A DNA stretch of 64,000 nucleotides from Sphingobium jiangsuense (lineage in GTDB: Bacteria > Pseudomonadota > Alphaproteobacteria > Sphingomonadales > Sphingomonadaceae): NCBI RefSeq assembly GCF_014196495.1, contig NZ_JACIDT010000016.1:21733-85732 (forward strand), read 5' to 3'. The notes under the pieces were generated by a model. The model saw only the letters and a list, made by a program, of their open reading frames with translations. It was not told the origin of the DNA and made no database searches. Below are positions 26,630 to 35,724 of this stretch, one piece after another (position 1 is the stretch's first letter; the number at the start of each line of letters is the position of its first letter). Made by a program: the position numbers and the translations under genes.

Positions 26630-28594
26630 TCAGAAAGCGGCGCCCAGACCGACGAAGAAAATTCGCCCCGGCTCGGCATAGCTGTAAAGCGCCGACTCCT
26701 CGGCCAGACGCTTCCTGAAGAGATTGTCGACCCCGGCCTTGAGCGTCAGCCGGTCCCCAAGCTCATGGCTGAAATCGAACGACCAGAGATCATAGCCGCG
26801 AAGCCGGATCGGCACATTGTTCTGATAGAGGGTCTGCTTGCCGACATAGCGGCCACGCAGGTTCACGGCGCTGCCTGTGACCGGTTCCCAGCGGGCCGCC
26901 CATTTGATGCTGTGATTGGGACGTTCGGACAGTTCCCGGCCGTTCGACAGATCCTGCGGATCGACATAGGCATAGCTGGCCGACAGCATGATGCTCTCGA
27001 CCGGCATCCATTCGGCGTTCAGCTCCACACCGCGGATGCGCGCCTTGTTGACATTGACATAGGCGCGCCGCTCGCGCCCGCGAATGCCGCAAAGCTCGAC
27101 GCAGATGGTCTGGACCAGATCCCGGAGATCGCTTTGGAACAGCGTCGCGCCGACGTGCCAGTTCCGGCCGTAATAGGTCGCGCCCGCCTCATAGGCCGTG
27201 CTGGTCTCCGGCTTGAGGTCGGGATTGCCGGTGATGATGAACCGCCCGCCGCCGCCCACGGTGATATAGCCGAGCGAAAGTTGCTTGAGGCTCGGTGCCT
27301 TGAACGCCTTGCCGACGCCCCCGCGCAGCACGAGGCCTTCCACGGGCTTGAGCGTCAGATAGGCGCGGGGACTCGTCTGCCAGCCATAGGCGGGGTGATG
27401 ATCGAACCGGCTGCCGACCGTCAGCGACCCGAGATCGCCGAACGACCATTCGTCCTGCACGAAGACGGCGTCGTGATCGACGCTTGCCCTGCCTTCCTGA
27501 TTGACCCTGCTGTCGCGCAAGGCTTCATGCCGGTGCTCGACGCCGGCCGTCAGGCGGTTGCCGGTGAAGATATTGAGCGTGAGGCGTCCATCGGCGACGA
27601 AATCCGTGGCCTTGGTCGGCTCGGTCGGCGCCTGCCCCTGATCCCGCTCATTCACCCGCTTCAGCACCGAGCGATAGGCGCGCGCCTGAACCTCTCCCCA
27701 GTCCCATGTGCCGGTATAGCTGCCATGGGTCTGTGCGCGGGTGACATGATCCTGATATTCGTAATAGACCGGCCGGGCATCGGTGGTGACGGCATCGCGG
27801 GCGCGGTCGTCGTCGACCGCAGCCTGACCGATCTCGATCCGCTGGTTCGGGGCGGGCATCCACCACGCGATCACGCTGCCGCTTAGCGCATCGCGCGCTT
27901 CCAGTTCGCTCTGGCGGGGATCGTCCTTCATCTGTGTGCGCGCCCGCTTGCGCCATTCGCCCCAGGCGACGATGCCGAGCTTGTCCTCAATGATCGGCCC
28001 GCCGATCAAGACGGAAAGCTGCGTCGTATCGCCGCCCACGCCATCGCGAAAGCCCTGCATGGCGAGCGCGCTGGCCTCCAGCTTGTCGGGCCTGCGTGTC
28101 AGGACGTTGACGACGCCCGCCAGTGCCTCTGAGCCGTAGAGCGCGGAGAGGGGGCCGCGCACCACCTCGATCCGGTCGATCGCGATGCTCGGCACCCAGC
28201 CCAGATCGAAATCGACATGCGCCATGTTCGCCGCGGAATCGCTGATCCGACGTCCGTCCACCAGGGTCAGCAGATGCTCGTTCGACATGCCGCGAATGGA
28301 AATGCCGCGCCGCGTCATGCCGATGCCGTTGATGGTGAGGCCGGGTTCGTTCTCCAGCGCCTCGGCGAGATCCTGCACCGGCCGGCGGCGCAGCTCGGCG
28401 CCGGTCACGATCGACATGGTGGCGGGCGCATCCTTGATGGCCTGTTCGGTGCGGGTCGCAGTGACGACGATATCGCTGCCTTCGATCGCGGATTTCTGCC
28501 GGGCACGAATCTGGGCGCGATTATCCTGATCTTCGGCGAGCGCAGGTGACGTCCAGGCAAGTACAGACGCCGCGATAACGGTGATTTTCTTCAT
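26630..28594 (-). CDS. BtuB-like TonB-dependent receptor
   Basis: A 654-aa outer-membrane receptor. The start is the ATG of MKKITVIAASVLAWTSPALA, a clear signal peptide; longer frames extend into the promoter region. The TonB box is DIVVTATRTEQ. The plug has GLTINGIGMTRRGISIRGMS and VEVVRGPLSALYGSEALAGV-type elements. The barrel ends in RIFFVGLGAAF. It is first in an operon with CobN-like, MotA/ExbB-like and DUF2149 genes, and a Zur-like box lies 100 bases upstream. Cobalamin, a metal chelate or a metal-tetrapyrrole are candidate ligands. I found no cobalamin riboswitch in the leader. Confidence 0.88.
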   Translation of the reverse strand: MKKITVIAASVLAWTSPALAEDQDNRAQIRARQKSAIEGSDIVVTATRTEQAIKDAPATMSIVTGAELRRRPVQDLAEALENEPGLTINGIGMTRRGISIRGMSNEHLLTLVDGRRISDSAANMAHVDFDLGWVPSIAIDRIEVVRGPLSALYGSEALAGVVNVLTRRPDKLEASALAMQGFRDGVGGDTTQLSVLIGGPIIEDKLGIVAWGEWRKRARTQMKDDPRQSELEARDALSGSVIAWWMPAPNQRIEIGQAAVDDDRARDAVTTDARPVYYEYQDHVTRAQTHGSYTGTWDWGEVQARAYRSVLKRVNERDQGQAPTEPTKATDFVADGRLTLNIFTGNRLTAGVEHRHEALRDSRVNQEGRASVDHDAVFVQDEWSFGDLGSLTVGSRFDHHPAYGWQTSPRAYLTLKPVEGLVLRGGVGKAFKAPSLKQLSLGYITVGGGGRFIITGNPDLKPETSTAYEAGATYYGRNWHVGATLFQSDLRDLVQTICVELCGIRGRERRAYVNVNKARIRGVELNAEWMPVESIMLSASYAYVDPQDLSNGRELSERPNHSIKWAARWEPVTGSAVNLRGRYVGKQTLYQNNVPIRLRGYDLWSFDFSHELGDRLTLKAGVDNLFRKRLAEESALYSYAEPGRIFFVGLGAAF

Positions 28595-28694
28595 GATCCC
28601 CCAAAAGCTAAGTGAAATGCCGGTCACTCGACCATCGACAAGGACCGGCCGGGCCATGGCTGACCGCCCTCCAGGACAGGAGTTGCCGATTCGT

Positions 28695-28712
28695 GATATG
28701 TTATAACATCTC
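28695..28712. promoter_or_regulatory. Zur-like operator
   Basis: The 18-bp near-perfect palindrome GATATGTTATAACATCTC has the core ATGTTATAACAT, which is the core I recall for Zur boxes in alphaproteobacteria. It is centred about 110 bases upstream of the TonB receptor start codon, a normal repressor position. If correct, the receptor/CobN-like operon is turned on by zinc shortage. Confidence 0.6.
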
Positions 28713-29272
28713 TATTTCTGAGCCGCAATCTGCAATCCCGACAGGCAATGACCTTGCTCATCGACGAGGGTTGCGAGAGGATTTCAACTCGCTCGATATT
28801 AGCGTGCTGCGCCTATATCATCTTACAGGCCGATGAGACGAGGCCGGAGAATGGCGCCCTGTTTCGTGCGCAAACGTCTCGCTACTGCGCGCGCCATAGG
28901 CCCATAGATCGACCAACCGGATGCACGATCCGTAGTTTCAGCCAGAACCGGTAACACACCGCCTTCAGCGGTGGAGAATGACAAGAGGGCCGACCCCCGA
29001 AGAACATAAGCAATGGGCACAGGAATATCGCCGGGGCGGGCGTTTTTGATCGTGACGGCCGTCAGAGGTGTGAGGCTACGCGCTGAAAACGGGCGCTCTA
29101 TATCCGGGAAGAGCTGAAGCAGGCATCAATCACCTCGACACGCAGCAGGAAGCTGCTTGACCAGCGCCATGGGCTGGAACCGGCTGTCTGATCTGTCATG
29201 CGTCACAGAGACGGTGCGCTTTCCGGATAAGTCATATCAGTTCCTTATTGACCTCTCACCAAATCGATAATA
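28713..29272. other. Intergenic, no supported gene
   Basis: About 560 bases between the two divergent TonB receptor genes. Short frames occur on the minus strand, for example MTYPESAPSL after an AAGGA site, but they stop early. The 65-codon frame at 28823-29020 resembles nothing I know. Some decayed coding DNA may be present. No RNA element was recognised. Confidence 0.45.
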
Positions 29273-29299
29273 CTGGTCAGTCCAATATTGATAAATTGG
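29273..29299. promoter_or_regulatory. Putative GntR operator before TonB receptor
   Basis: CTGGTCAGTCCAA (29273-29285) agrees with TTGGT-N3-ACCAA in 8 of 10 arm positions. That is the palindrome found in front of the GntR gene at 42100. A second dyad, CCAAT-N8-ATTGG (29282-29299), overlaps it. Either could let the hexuronate regulator control this receptor. Confidence 0.5.
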
Positions 29300-29315
29300 A
29301 TTGGGAGGTTTCCAG

Positions 29316-31607
29316 ATGCGATATCATGCTCTTTTTGTGACGACCGCCGCCTGCGCTCTGATGGCCGGGCCGGCGCTGGCCCAGGGTACGGCGGCCGCCG
29401 CCGCCGGGCAGAGCGGCGGGCTTGAGGAAATCGTCGTCACCGCACAAAAAAGAGAGCAGAATCTTCAGGATGTGCCGGTTGCCGTCACGGCTTTGACCGC
29501 CGATACCCTTTCGAACCGCGGCATCAACGATGTGGTGGACATCACCCGCGCGGTTCCCAGCCTTACCATTACCCAGACGCAGAGCCCCAATAACAGCAAC
29601 ATTATCCTGCGCGGCATCGGCACCAACGCATTCAGCACCGGTGTCGAATCCAGCGTGGCGGTGGTTGTCGACGACGTGTCGCTGCTCCAGCAGTCGCAGG
29701 CCTTTTCTGGTCTGACCGATATAGCCCGCGTCGAGGTGTTGCGCGGTCCTCAAGGCACGCTGTTCGGTAAATCCGCTTCCGCAGGCGTCATCAGCATCAC
29801 CTCCCAAGCGCCGACGAGGGACATGTCGGCGGGCCTCAACGCCGTCGCAACCTCCGACGAGGAATATCGCGTCGACGGCTATGTTTCCGGCTCGGTCAAC
29901 GAGCGGATCGGCGTGCGTTTCAATGCCTTCTATTCCACGCGGGAAGGCTATATCCGCAATCTGGCGACGGGCAACAAGCTGGGCGGGGACGAATCCTACG
30001 GCTTCCGCTTTCGCGGCGATCTGGAGCCGACGGACAGGCTCACCATCAACCTGATCGCCAGCTATTCCAACAGCTCCTCCACGCCGACGCGGACCTGGCG
30101 CTATGCGGATCCATCGGCGCGCATTTTCGGTGGCGGCGGCAATCCCGGCGTCCTTGTCGCGCCCGCATTGGTTGGGCAGAATGTCGGGCCGGAAAATTTC
30201 ACCGTGCGCCAGAATGTCGAAGGCTCCGTGGACAGCAAACAGTCCATGCTGGTGGGCAAGGTGACGCTGGACCTCGGCGCGGCAAGCCTGATGTCGATCA
30301 CCAGCCATCAGGACTGGAAGCAGGCGGCGGGTCTGGATGACGGTGACTATACCGATCTGGCGGTTGTCGGCCGCGCGGAGGGCATGACGTCCACCTCGCC
30401 TTTCCATGCGCGCCAGTTCGCGCAGGAATTGCGGCTGGTATCGACCGACAAGGGGCCTTTCAGTTATTTGCTCGGCCTCTATTACGCCAATGGCCGCACG
30501 GACCGTTATTTCGATCGTCTGGCGGTCGGCCCGCTGCGCGCAAGCTGGGATTCGGAGGCGGGCACCAAGACCTATGCCGCCTTCACGCAGCTCAGCTATG
30601 ATCTGACGTCCACCACCCATGTGGATGCGGGGCTGCGCTGGAACCGGGAAAAGATCCACGTCCGCTTCGCCAATCTGCTGCCGCCGGCAACCAATGCCTG
30701 CTATGCGACCTGCATCGGCAATGCCGCCGACAACCGCGCCACCTACAAGATCGCGCTGCGTCAGGATATCGGCCGGGACGCGATGCTCTATGCGTCCTAT
30801 GCCACCGGGTACAAGGGGCAGGGTTATGACGTTTCAACCGGCTTTACGGCGGCGCGCGCTGCCAATCCTGTGAAGCCCGAATATTCCAGGGCCTATGAGA
30901 TCGGCCTCAAGAGCGAGTTCTTCGACCGCCACCTGCAATTGAACGTCACCGGGTTCTGGACGGACTACAAGAATTTCCAGGCGCAGAGCGCGGTGTTGGT
31001 CGACGGCACGCCCCAGTTCCAGCTGAGCAATGTCGGCAAGCTGCGTAGCAAGGGCGTGGAGGTCGAGCTTTCCGCCAAGCCCGCCGAAGGGCTGCGCATC
31101 GATGCATCCGCCGCCTATACCGATGCGAAGATCAGGGATTTCCCCAATGCCAATTGCTATGTGGGCCAGACCGTCGCGCAGGGCTGCGTGGACATCAATC
31201 CCGGCCCCGCGGTGACGATGGCGCAGGAAAATCTCGCCGGGCAGCGCCTCGCCAATGCGCCCAAGTTCAAATATACGGTTTCGGCCAATTACACGGCGCC
31301 GCTGTCCGGCGGGCTGGATGCTTTCGTCCAGGCCGACTGGACCCATCAGAGCAGGGTCAATTTCGACCTGCTCGGCAATCCCGCGACCGTGCAGCAAGGC
31401 CATGGCATATTGAACGGCAGCATCGGCATCGAGGAATCCGACAGCAAGGCCTTCCGGGTGAGCCTGTTCGTCAACAACCTGCTCGACAAGGCCTATGCCA
31501 GCCTCATCATTCAGGCGCAGGGCGAGCAGCAGGGTCTGGCGACGCAGCAGTTCCTGCCCCGCAATGCGCGGCGCTACGGTGGCATCCGCGCCCGCTTCCG
31601 CTATTGA
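29316..31607 (+). CDS. TonB-dependent receptor, sugar-uptake type
   Basis: A 763-aa outer-membrane receptor of the type common in sphingomonads. The signal peptide is MRYHALFVTTAACALMAGPA. The TonB box is EEIVVTAQKREQNLQDVPVA, and the plug contains NIILRGIGTNAFSTGVESSV and VEVLRGPQGTLFGKSASAG. The barrel ends in YGGIRARFRY. The start ATG at 29316 follows a GGGAGG site. Position at the head of the glycosidase/sulfatase/hexuronate genes suggests uptake of a glucuronide or oligosaccharide. A terminator-like hairpin follows, so the next genes may have a separate or read-through transcript. Confidence 0.9.
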   Translation: MRYHALFVTTAACALMAGPALAQGTAAAAAGQSGGLEEIVVTAQKREQNLQDVPVAVTALTADTLSNRGINDVVDITRAVPSLTITQTQSPNNSNIILRGIGTNAFSTGVESSVAVVVDDVSLLQQSQAFSGLTDIARVEVLRGPQGTLFGKSASAGVISITSQAPTRDMSAGLNAVATSDEEYRVDGYVSGSVNERIGVRFNAFYSTREGYIRNLATGNKLGGDESYGFRFRGDLEPTDRLTINLIASYSNSSSTPTRTWRYADPSARIFGGGGNPGVLVAPALVGQNVGPENFTVRQNVEGSVDSKQSMLVGKVTLDLGAASLMSITSHQDWKQAAGLDDGDYTDLAVVGRAEGMTSTSPFHARQFAQELRLVSTDKGPFSYLLGLYYANGRTDRYFDRLAVGPLRASWDSEAGTKTYAAFTQLSYDLTSTTHVDAGLRWNREKIHVRFANLLPPATNACYATCIGNAADNRATYKIALRQDIGRDAMLYASYATGYKGQGYDVSTGFTAARAANPVKPEYSRAYEIGLKSEFFDRHLQLNVTGFWTDYKNFQAQSAVLVDGTPQFQLSNVGKLRSKGVEVELSAKPAEGLRIDASAAYTDAKIRDFPNANCYVGQTVAQGCVDINPGPAVTMAQENLAGQRLANAPKFKYTVSANYTAPLSGGLDAFVQADWTHQSRVNFDLLGNPATVQQGHGILNGSIGIEESDSKAFRVSLFVNNLLDKAYASLIIQAQGEQQGLATQQFLPRNARRYGGIRARFRY

Positions 31608-31614
31608 TGATCGG

Positions 31615-31649
31615 GGAGAGGGGCGGGCGAGCACCGCTCCTCTCCTTCT
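31615..31649 (+). terminator. Terminator-like hairpin after receptor gene
   Basis: A 12-base stem, GGAGAGGGGCGG with CCGCTCCTCTCC (one mismatch), has a seven-base loop and is followed by TTCT. It could reduce transcription into the GH2 gene. Confidence 0.65.
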
Positions 31650-31724
31650 ATTCGGCAAGGGCAGTCCGGCAAGGTCCGCCGGGAAAAGAACGAGACCATA
31701 TAAGGTTGTGCAGGGAGAGATGGC

Positions 31725-34418
31725 GTGAGGCGGCATTGGCTATTGGCGGGTTCGATCATCGGGGCGATAGCTGAGGCGGCCCTCGCGCAGCCTCTTCCCG
31801 CGCACCATGCCGCACCCGTCGCGCAGAGCGCGCGCCTCTCGCAATCCCTCGCGGAGGGATGGCGTTTCCGGCAGGCCGATGCGCAGGGCGCGCAGGCACC
31901 CGATTTCGATGATGGCGACTGGGAACAGGTCGTCGTTCCCCATAGCTGGAACCGCGTCGGCTATTATGATCCGGGCGCCGGAACCGGATCGCAGACCAGG
32001 GACAGCGTCAACAAGGCTCAGGGCATCGGCTGGTATCGGCTGGGCTTCGCCACGCCCGCCATGGCCAAGGGGCAAAGGCTGTGGCTTCAGTTCGACGCGG
32101 CCAGCCGGGTCGCCGACGTCTGGCTCAACGGCAAGCTGCTGGGGCGGCACGAAGGCGGCTTTTCCCGCTTCCGCTTCGATGCGACCGAAGCACTGCGCGC
32201 CGATGGCCGCAATATACTGGCGGTGCGGGTCGACAATAGCCATCCGGCCCCCGGCACGGCGACGGCAAACGCCTTTCCGCTGACCGGCGATTTCTTCGTC
32301 TATGGCGGGCTGTATCGCCCCGTCAGCCTGATCGTCACCGATGCGGTGCATTTCGACATGCTCGATTTCGGCGGACCGGGCGTCTATGCGCGGACCGACG
32401 CCATTACTGCCGAAGGCGCGAAGGTCGGCGTGCGGGCAAAGCTTCGCAATGATGGCGCGCGCGCTTTCACGGGCAGGCTGGTCACGAGACTGGTCGATGC
32501 GGATGGCGCGGTCGCGGCGGAAAATATCGCCGAGATCCGCATCGCGAAGGGGCAGGGCAGGGAAAGCGCGTTCGATCTCGTCGTGCCTCGGCCGCGCCTT
32601 TGGCAGGGGGTGGACGACCCCCATCTCTACCAGCTCGTCGTCGAGTTGCGCGGCGCGAAAGGCGAGGTGCTGGACAGCCTCGCGCAGGATTTCGGCATCC
32701 GGCAGATCCAGCTCGACCCCGACAAGGGGATGATCCTCAACGGCAAGGCGGTGCGCCTGAAGGGCGTCGGCCTGCATCAGGATCGCGAGGGCAAGGGCTG
32801 GGCGCTTGGCGAGGAGGATATCGCCGACACCTTCGCCACCATCCGCGACATGGGCGCCAATTCGATCCGGCTGACCCATTATCAGCATGGCGAGCCGATC
32901 CATCGCCTCGCCGATCGCCACGGTTTCATCCTGTGGGACGAGATCGCCCTCGTCACCGCCTGGACTTTGACCCCGGATCAGCAGGAAAGCCCGGCGGGCC
33001 TCGTCGCCAATGCGCGGCAACAGCTTCAGGAGATGATCCGGCAGAATTACAACCATGCCTCGGTCGCGCTCTGGGGCATCGCCAATGAGGTGGATTTCGG
33101 CCCCAACCGTCCGGACTTCCTCGGCAAGGCGCCCGATATCGTCCCCGACCCCGCTCCCTTGCTGAGGGAACTGAACGCCTTATCGAAGTCCGAGGACCCG
33201 TCGCGGCCGACGACGATGGCGACCTGCTGCGAGGATCATGGCATGCAGGGCATACCGGTCGTCGCCGATCTGGCGGATACGTCGGGCGTGAACCGCTATT
33301 ATGGCTGGTATTACGGCAAGCCCGCAGAGCTGGGCGCGCATCTCGATCATCTCCATGCCAAGCGCCCGATGCAGCCGCTTGCCGTCGCCGAATATGGCGC
33401 GGGCGGAGCGTTCTCGATCCACAGCGACGATCCGCTGGGCGGGCCGATCGACATGGCCGGGCGGCGGCAGCCGGAGGAATATCAGAGCTGGGTGCATGAG
33501 CAGAGCTGGCCGGTGATCGCGGTCCGGCCCTATCTGTTCGCCAGCTGGCTGTGGAACAGCTTCGATTTCAGCTCGACGGCGCGGCGCGAAGGGGATTCGC
33601 AGGATATCAACACCAAGGGGTTGGTCAGCTATGACGGCAAGACCCGCAAGGACGCCTTTTATTATTACCGCGCGAACTGGTCGGCTGAGCCGACGGTGCA
33701 CATCACCGGGCGGCGCTATGCCGATCGCGCCTATGGCGTGACCGACATACGCGTCTACAGCAATGCATCCGCGACGGAACTGCGCCTGAACGGCCGCTCG
33801 CTGGGTGTCCGGCGCGATTGCGTCAACAGGATTTGCATATGGCCGCAGGTGCGGCTCGATCCGGGCGCCAATCGCCTGACCGCCACGGGGCAATTCGCGG
33901 GCGGCGCCGTGGAGGACGGGATCGAATGGAAGCTCGATCCGGCCCGCCGCAACCTCTTCCGCATCGACAGCGGGGCGGTGGTCGCGGCAGAGGTGCGGGA
34001 AGGGCGCTTCGGCTCGGATGCTTTCTTCAGCGGCGGCACGGCAGGCACCATGGATCGTTTCGCGCGCGGAAAACCGCCGCAACTCGCCGCCATCGCCGGC
34101 AACCCGGACCGGGATCTGCTCACCACCTATCGCGAAGGCGATTTCGGCTATTCGGTGCCGCTAGACAATGGCCGCTACATGCTGTCGCTTACCTTCGTCG
34201 AGCCTTCGGCCAAGCCCGGCGAGAGGCAGTTCACCGTCCTTGCCGATGGGCAGGTCCTGCTACGTGATTTCGACATCGCCACAACGGCGGAAGCCCTCTT
34301 GCACGCCATCACCCGCAGCTTTCCCGTCATAGTGAGTAATGGGCGGCTCGACCTCCGCTTCGTGCCCGTGCGGGGCAAGGCGATCGTCTCGGCGGTCGAG
34401 ATCACCCCCCGGCGCTGA
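31725..34418 (+). CDS. GH2-family glycosidase (beta-glucuronidase/galactosidase type)
   Basis: An exported 897-aa glycoside hydrolase family 2 protein. The signal peptide is MRRHWLLAGSIIGAIAEAAL. The sugar-binding domain has VVPHSWNRVGYYDPG and ADVWLNGKLLGRHEGGFSRF; an Ig-like domain follows, then the TIM barrel. The acid/base Glu is E455 in ALWGIANEVDF and the nucleophile Glu is E556 in LAVAEYGAGGA. The last 130 residues look like a malectin-type carbohydrate-binding domain. The GTG start follows an AGGGAGAG site. With uxaC, uxuB and an ExuT-like transporter nearby, release of glucuronate is the most likely task, though beta-galactosidase cannot be excluded. Confidence 0.85.
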   Translation: MRRHWLLAGSIIGAIAEAALAQPLPAHHAAPVAQSARLSQSLAEGWRFRQADAQGAQAPDFDDGDWEQVVVPHSWNRVGYYDPGAGTGSQTRDSVNKAQGIGWYRLGFATPAMAKGQRLWLQFDAASRVADVWLNGKLLGRHEGGFSRFRFDATEALRADGRNILAVRVDNSHPAPGTATANAFPLTGDFFVYGGLYRPVSLIVTDAVHFDMLDFGGPGVYARTDAITAEGAKVGVRAKLRNDGARAFTGRLVTRLVDADGAVAAENIAEIRIAKGQGRESAFDLVVPRPRLWQGVDDPHLYQLVVELRGAKGEVLDSLAQDFGIRQIQLDPDKGMILNGKAVRLKGVGLHQDREGKGWALGEEDIADTFATIRDMGANSIRLTHYQHGEPIHRLADRHGFILWDEIALVTAWTLTPDQQESPAGLVANARQQLQEMIRQNYNHASVALWGIANEVDFGPNRPDFLGKAPDIVPDPAPLLRELNALSKSEDPSRPTTMATCCEDHGMQGIPVVADLADTSGVNRYYGWYYGKPAELGAHLDHLHAKRPMQPLAVAEYGAGGAFSIHSDDPLGGPIDMAGRRQPEEYQSWVHEQSWPVIAVRPYLFASWLWNSFDFSSTARREGDSQDINTKGLVSYDGKTRKDAFYYYRANWSAEPTVHITGRRYADRAYGVTDIRVYSNASATELRLNGRSLGVRRDCVNRICIWPQVRLDPGANRLTATGQFAGGAVEDGIEWKLDPARRNLFRIDSGAVVAAEVREGRFGSDAFFSGGTAGTMDRFARGKPPQLAAIAGNPDRDLLTTYREGDFGYSVPLDNGRYMLSLTFVEPSAKPGERQFTVLADGQVLLRDFDIATTAEALLHAITRSFPVIVSNGRLDLRFVPVRGKAIVSAVEITPRR

Positions 34419-34446
34419 CCGCCCGGCAGGAAAAGGACGAGCCCTC

Positions 34447-35724
34447 TTGTTGATCCGTTCCGTTCGATTGCGCTGGTGGATGATCGGCCTCGTCACGCTG
34501 GGCACGATCCTCAACTATCTGGCGCGGTCCTCGCTGTCGGTGGTGGCGCCCACGCTGACGCAGCAGTTTGACATGACGACCGAGCAATATAGCTATGTCG
34601 TGCTGGCCTTTCAGGGCGCCTATACGATCATGCAGCCGATTGCGGGCATGGTGCTCGATGCCTTGGGCGGGCGGCTGGGACTGGCGCTGTTCGCGTGCGG
34701 ATGGGCGCTGTCCAACATGGGGCATGCGTTCGCGACCGGCTGGCAGGGACTGGCCTTTTTTCGGGGTCTGCTGGGTGGCGCGGAGGCGGCGGCGATGCCC
34801 GCCGGACTCAAGGTCGTGGCAGAATGGTTTCCGGCGAAGGAGCGCACCGTCGCCACCGGCTGGTTCAACATGGGCACCTCGGTCGGCAACATGATCGCGC
34901 CGCCGCTCGTCACCTTCTGCATCATCGCCTGGGGGTGGCAGTCGGCCTTTCTCGTCACCGGCGGGATCAGCCTGTTCTGGGCGCTGCTCTGGTACGGCCA
35001 ATATCGCGCGCCGCGCGACCACCCCAATCTGACGGAAGAGGAGCGCGCCGCAATCCGCGAGGGGCGGGAAGAGAGCGAGCCGGTCGAAAAGGCTTCATGG
35101 CGCAGCATATTTTCCACCCGCCGCTTCTGGAGCATCGCGGTGCCGCGCTTTCTGGCCGAGCCCGCGTGGCAGACGTTCAATTTCTTCATCCCGCTCTATC
35201 TGGTCGCGGTCTGGCATCTCGACCTCAAGCAGATTGCGCTCTGGGCGTGGCTGCCGTTCGTGGCGGCGGATCTCGGCTCGCTGGCCGGGGGCTATCTGGC
35301 GCCGCTGCTGATCCGGCGGCTGGGGGTGTCGGTGCTGACGTCGCGCCAGCTCATCGTCACGCTGGGCGCGGTGCTGATGATCGGCCCGGCGTCGATCGGT
35401 CTGGCGGGCAGCCCCGGCATGGCGATCCTGCTCTTTTGCGTGGGCGGCTTCGCGCACCAGATGCTCTCCGGCGCGCTGCTGACGCTCAGCGCGGACATAT
35501 TCCCGGCAAGCGCGGTCGGGCGTGTGACGGGCATGGCGGGATCGGCCGGATGGATCGGGGGAATGCTCTTCACCTTCGCCATCGGCCAGAGCGCGGACGC
35601 TTTCGGCTATGATCCGCTGTTCGCGGCATTGGCTGCGCTCGACCTGCTCGGCGCGGCGATCCTCTGGATCCTGCTCGGCACGCGGCGCTCGCAGGGCGTC
35701 GGGAACAGGGAGGCGAAGGCATGA
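34447..35724 (+). CDS. MFS transporter, hexuronate (ExuT/ACS) type
   Basis: A 425-aa 12-TM major facilitator of the anion:cation symporter group that includes ExuT. Helix 1 is WWMIGLVTLGTILNYLARSS; the family signature of the first repeat appears as FRGLLGGAEAAAMPAGLKVV, and WFNMGTSVGNMIAPPLVTF follows. I place the start at TTG 34447, nine bases after an AAAAGGA site; the upstream frame overlaps the GH2 gene and has no homology-like content. It probably imports glucuronate or a related hexuronate freed by the GH2 enzyme. The next gene overlaps by four bases. Confidence 0.85.
   Translation: MLIRSVRLRWWMIGLVTLGTILNYLARSSLSVVAPTLTQQFDMTTEQYSYVVLAFQGAYTIMQPIAGMVLDALGGRLGLALFACGWALSNMGHAFATGWQGLAFFRGLLGGAEAAAMPAGLKVVAEWFPAKERTVATGWFNMGTSVGNMIAPPLVTFCIIAWGWQSAFLVTGGISLFWALLWYGQYRAPRDHPNLTEEERAAIREGREESEPVEKASWRSIFSTRRFWSIAVPRFLAEPAWQTFNFFIPLYLVAVWHLDLKQIALWAWLPFVAADLGSLAGGYLAPLLIRRLGVSVLTSRQLIVTLGAVLMIGPASIGLAGSPGMAILLFCVGGFAHQMLSGALLTLSADIFPASAVGRVTGMAGSAGWIGGMLFTFAIGQSADAFGYDPLFAALAALDLLGAAILWILLGTRRSQGVGNREAKA

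Noticed and set aside
22762..26718. Long plus-strand frames opposite the CobN-like gene
   Set aside because: They are shadows of the CobN reading frame with no recognisable content.
28595..28760. Cobalamin riboswitch in front of the BtuB-like gene
   Set aside because: I looked for the conserved B12-box and GGTGAAAATCC-like parts on the minus strand and did not find them. A covariance-model search would be decisive.
28823..29020. 65-aa minus-strand protein between the TonB receptors
   Set aside because: No clear ribosome-binding site, no family resemblance, and the flanking frames are broken; too weak to list as a gene.
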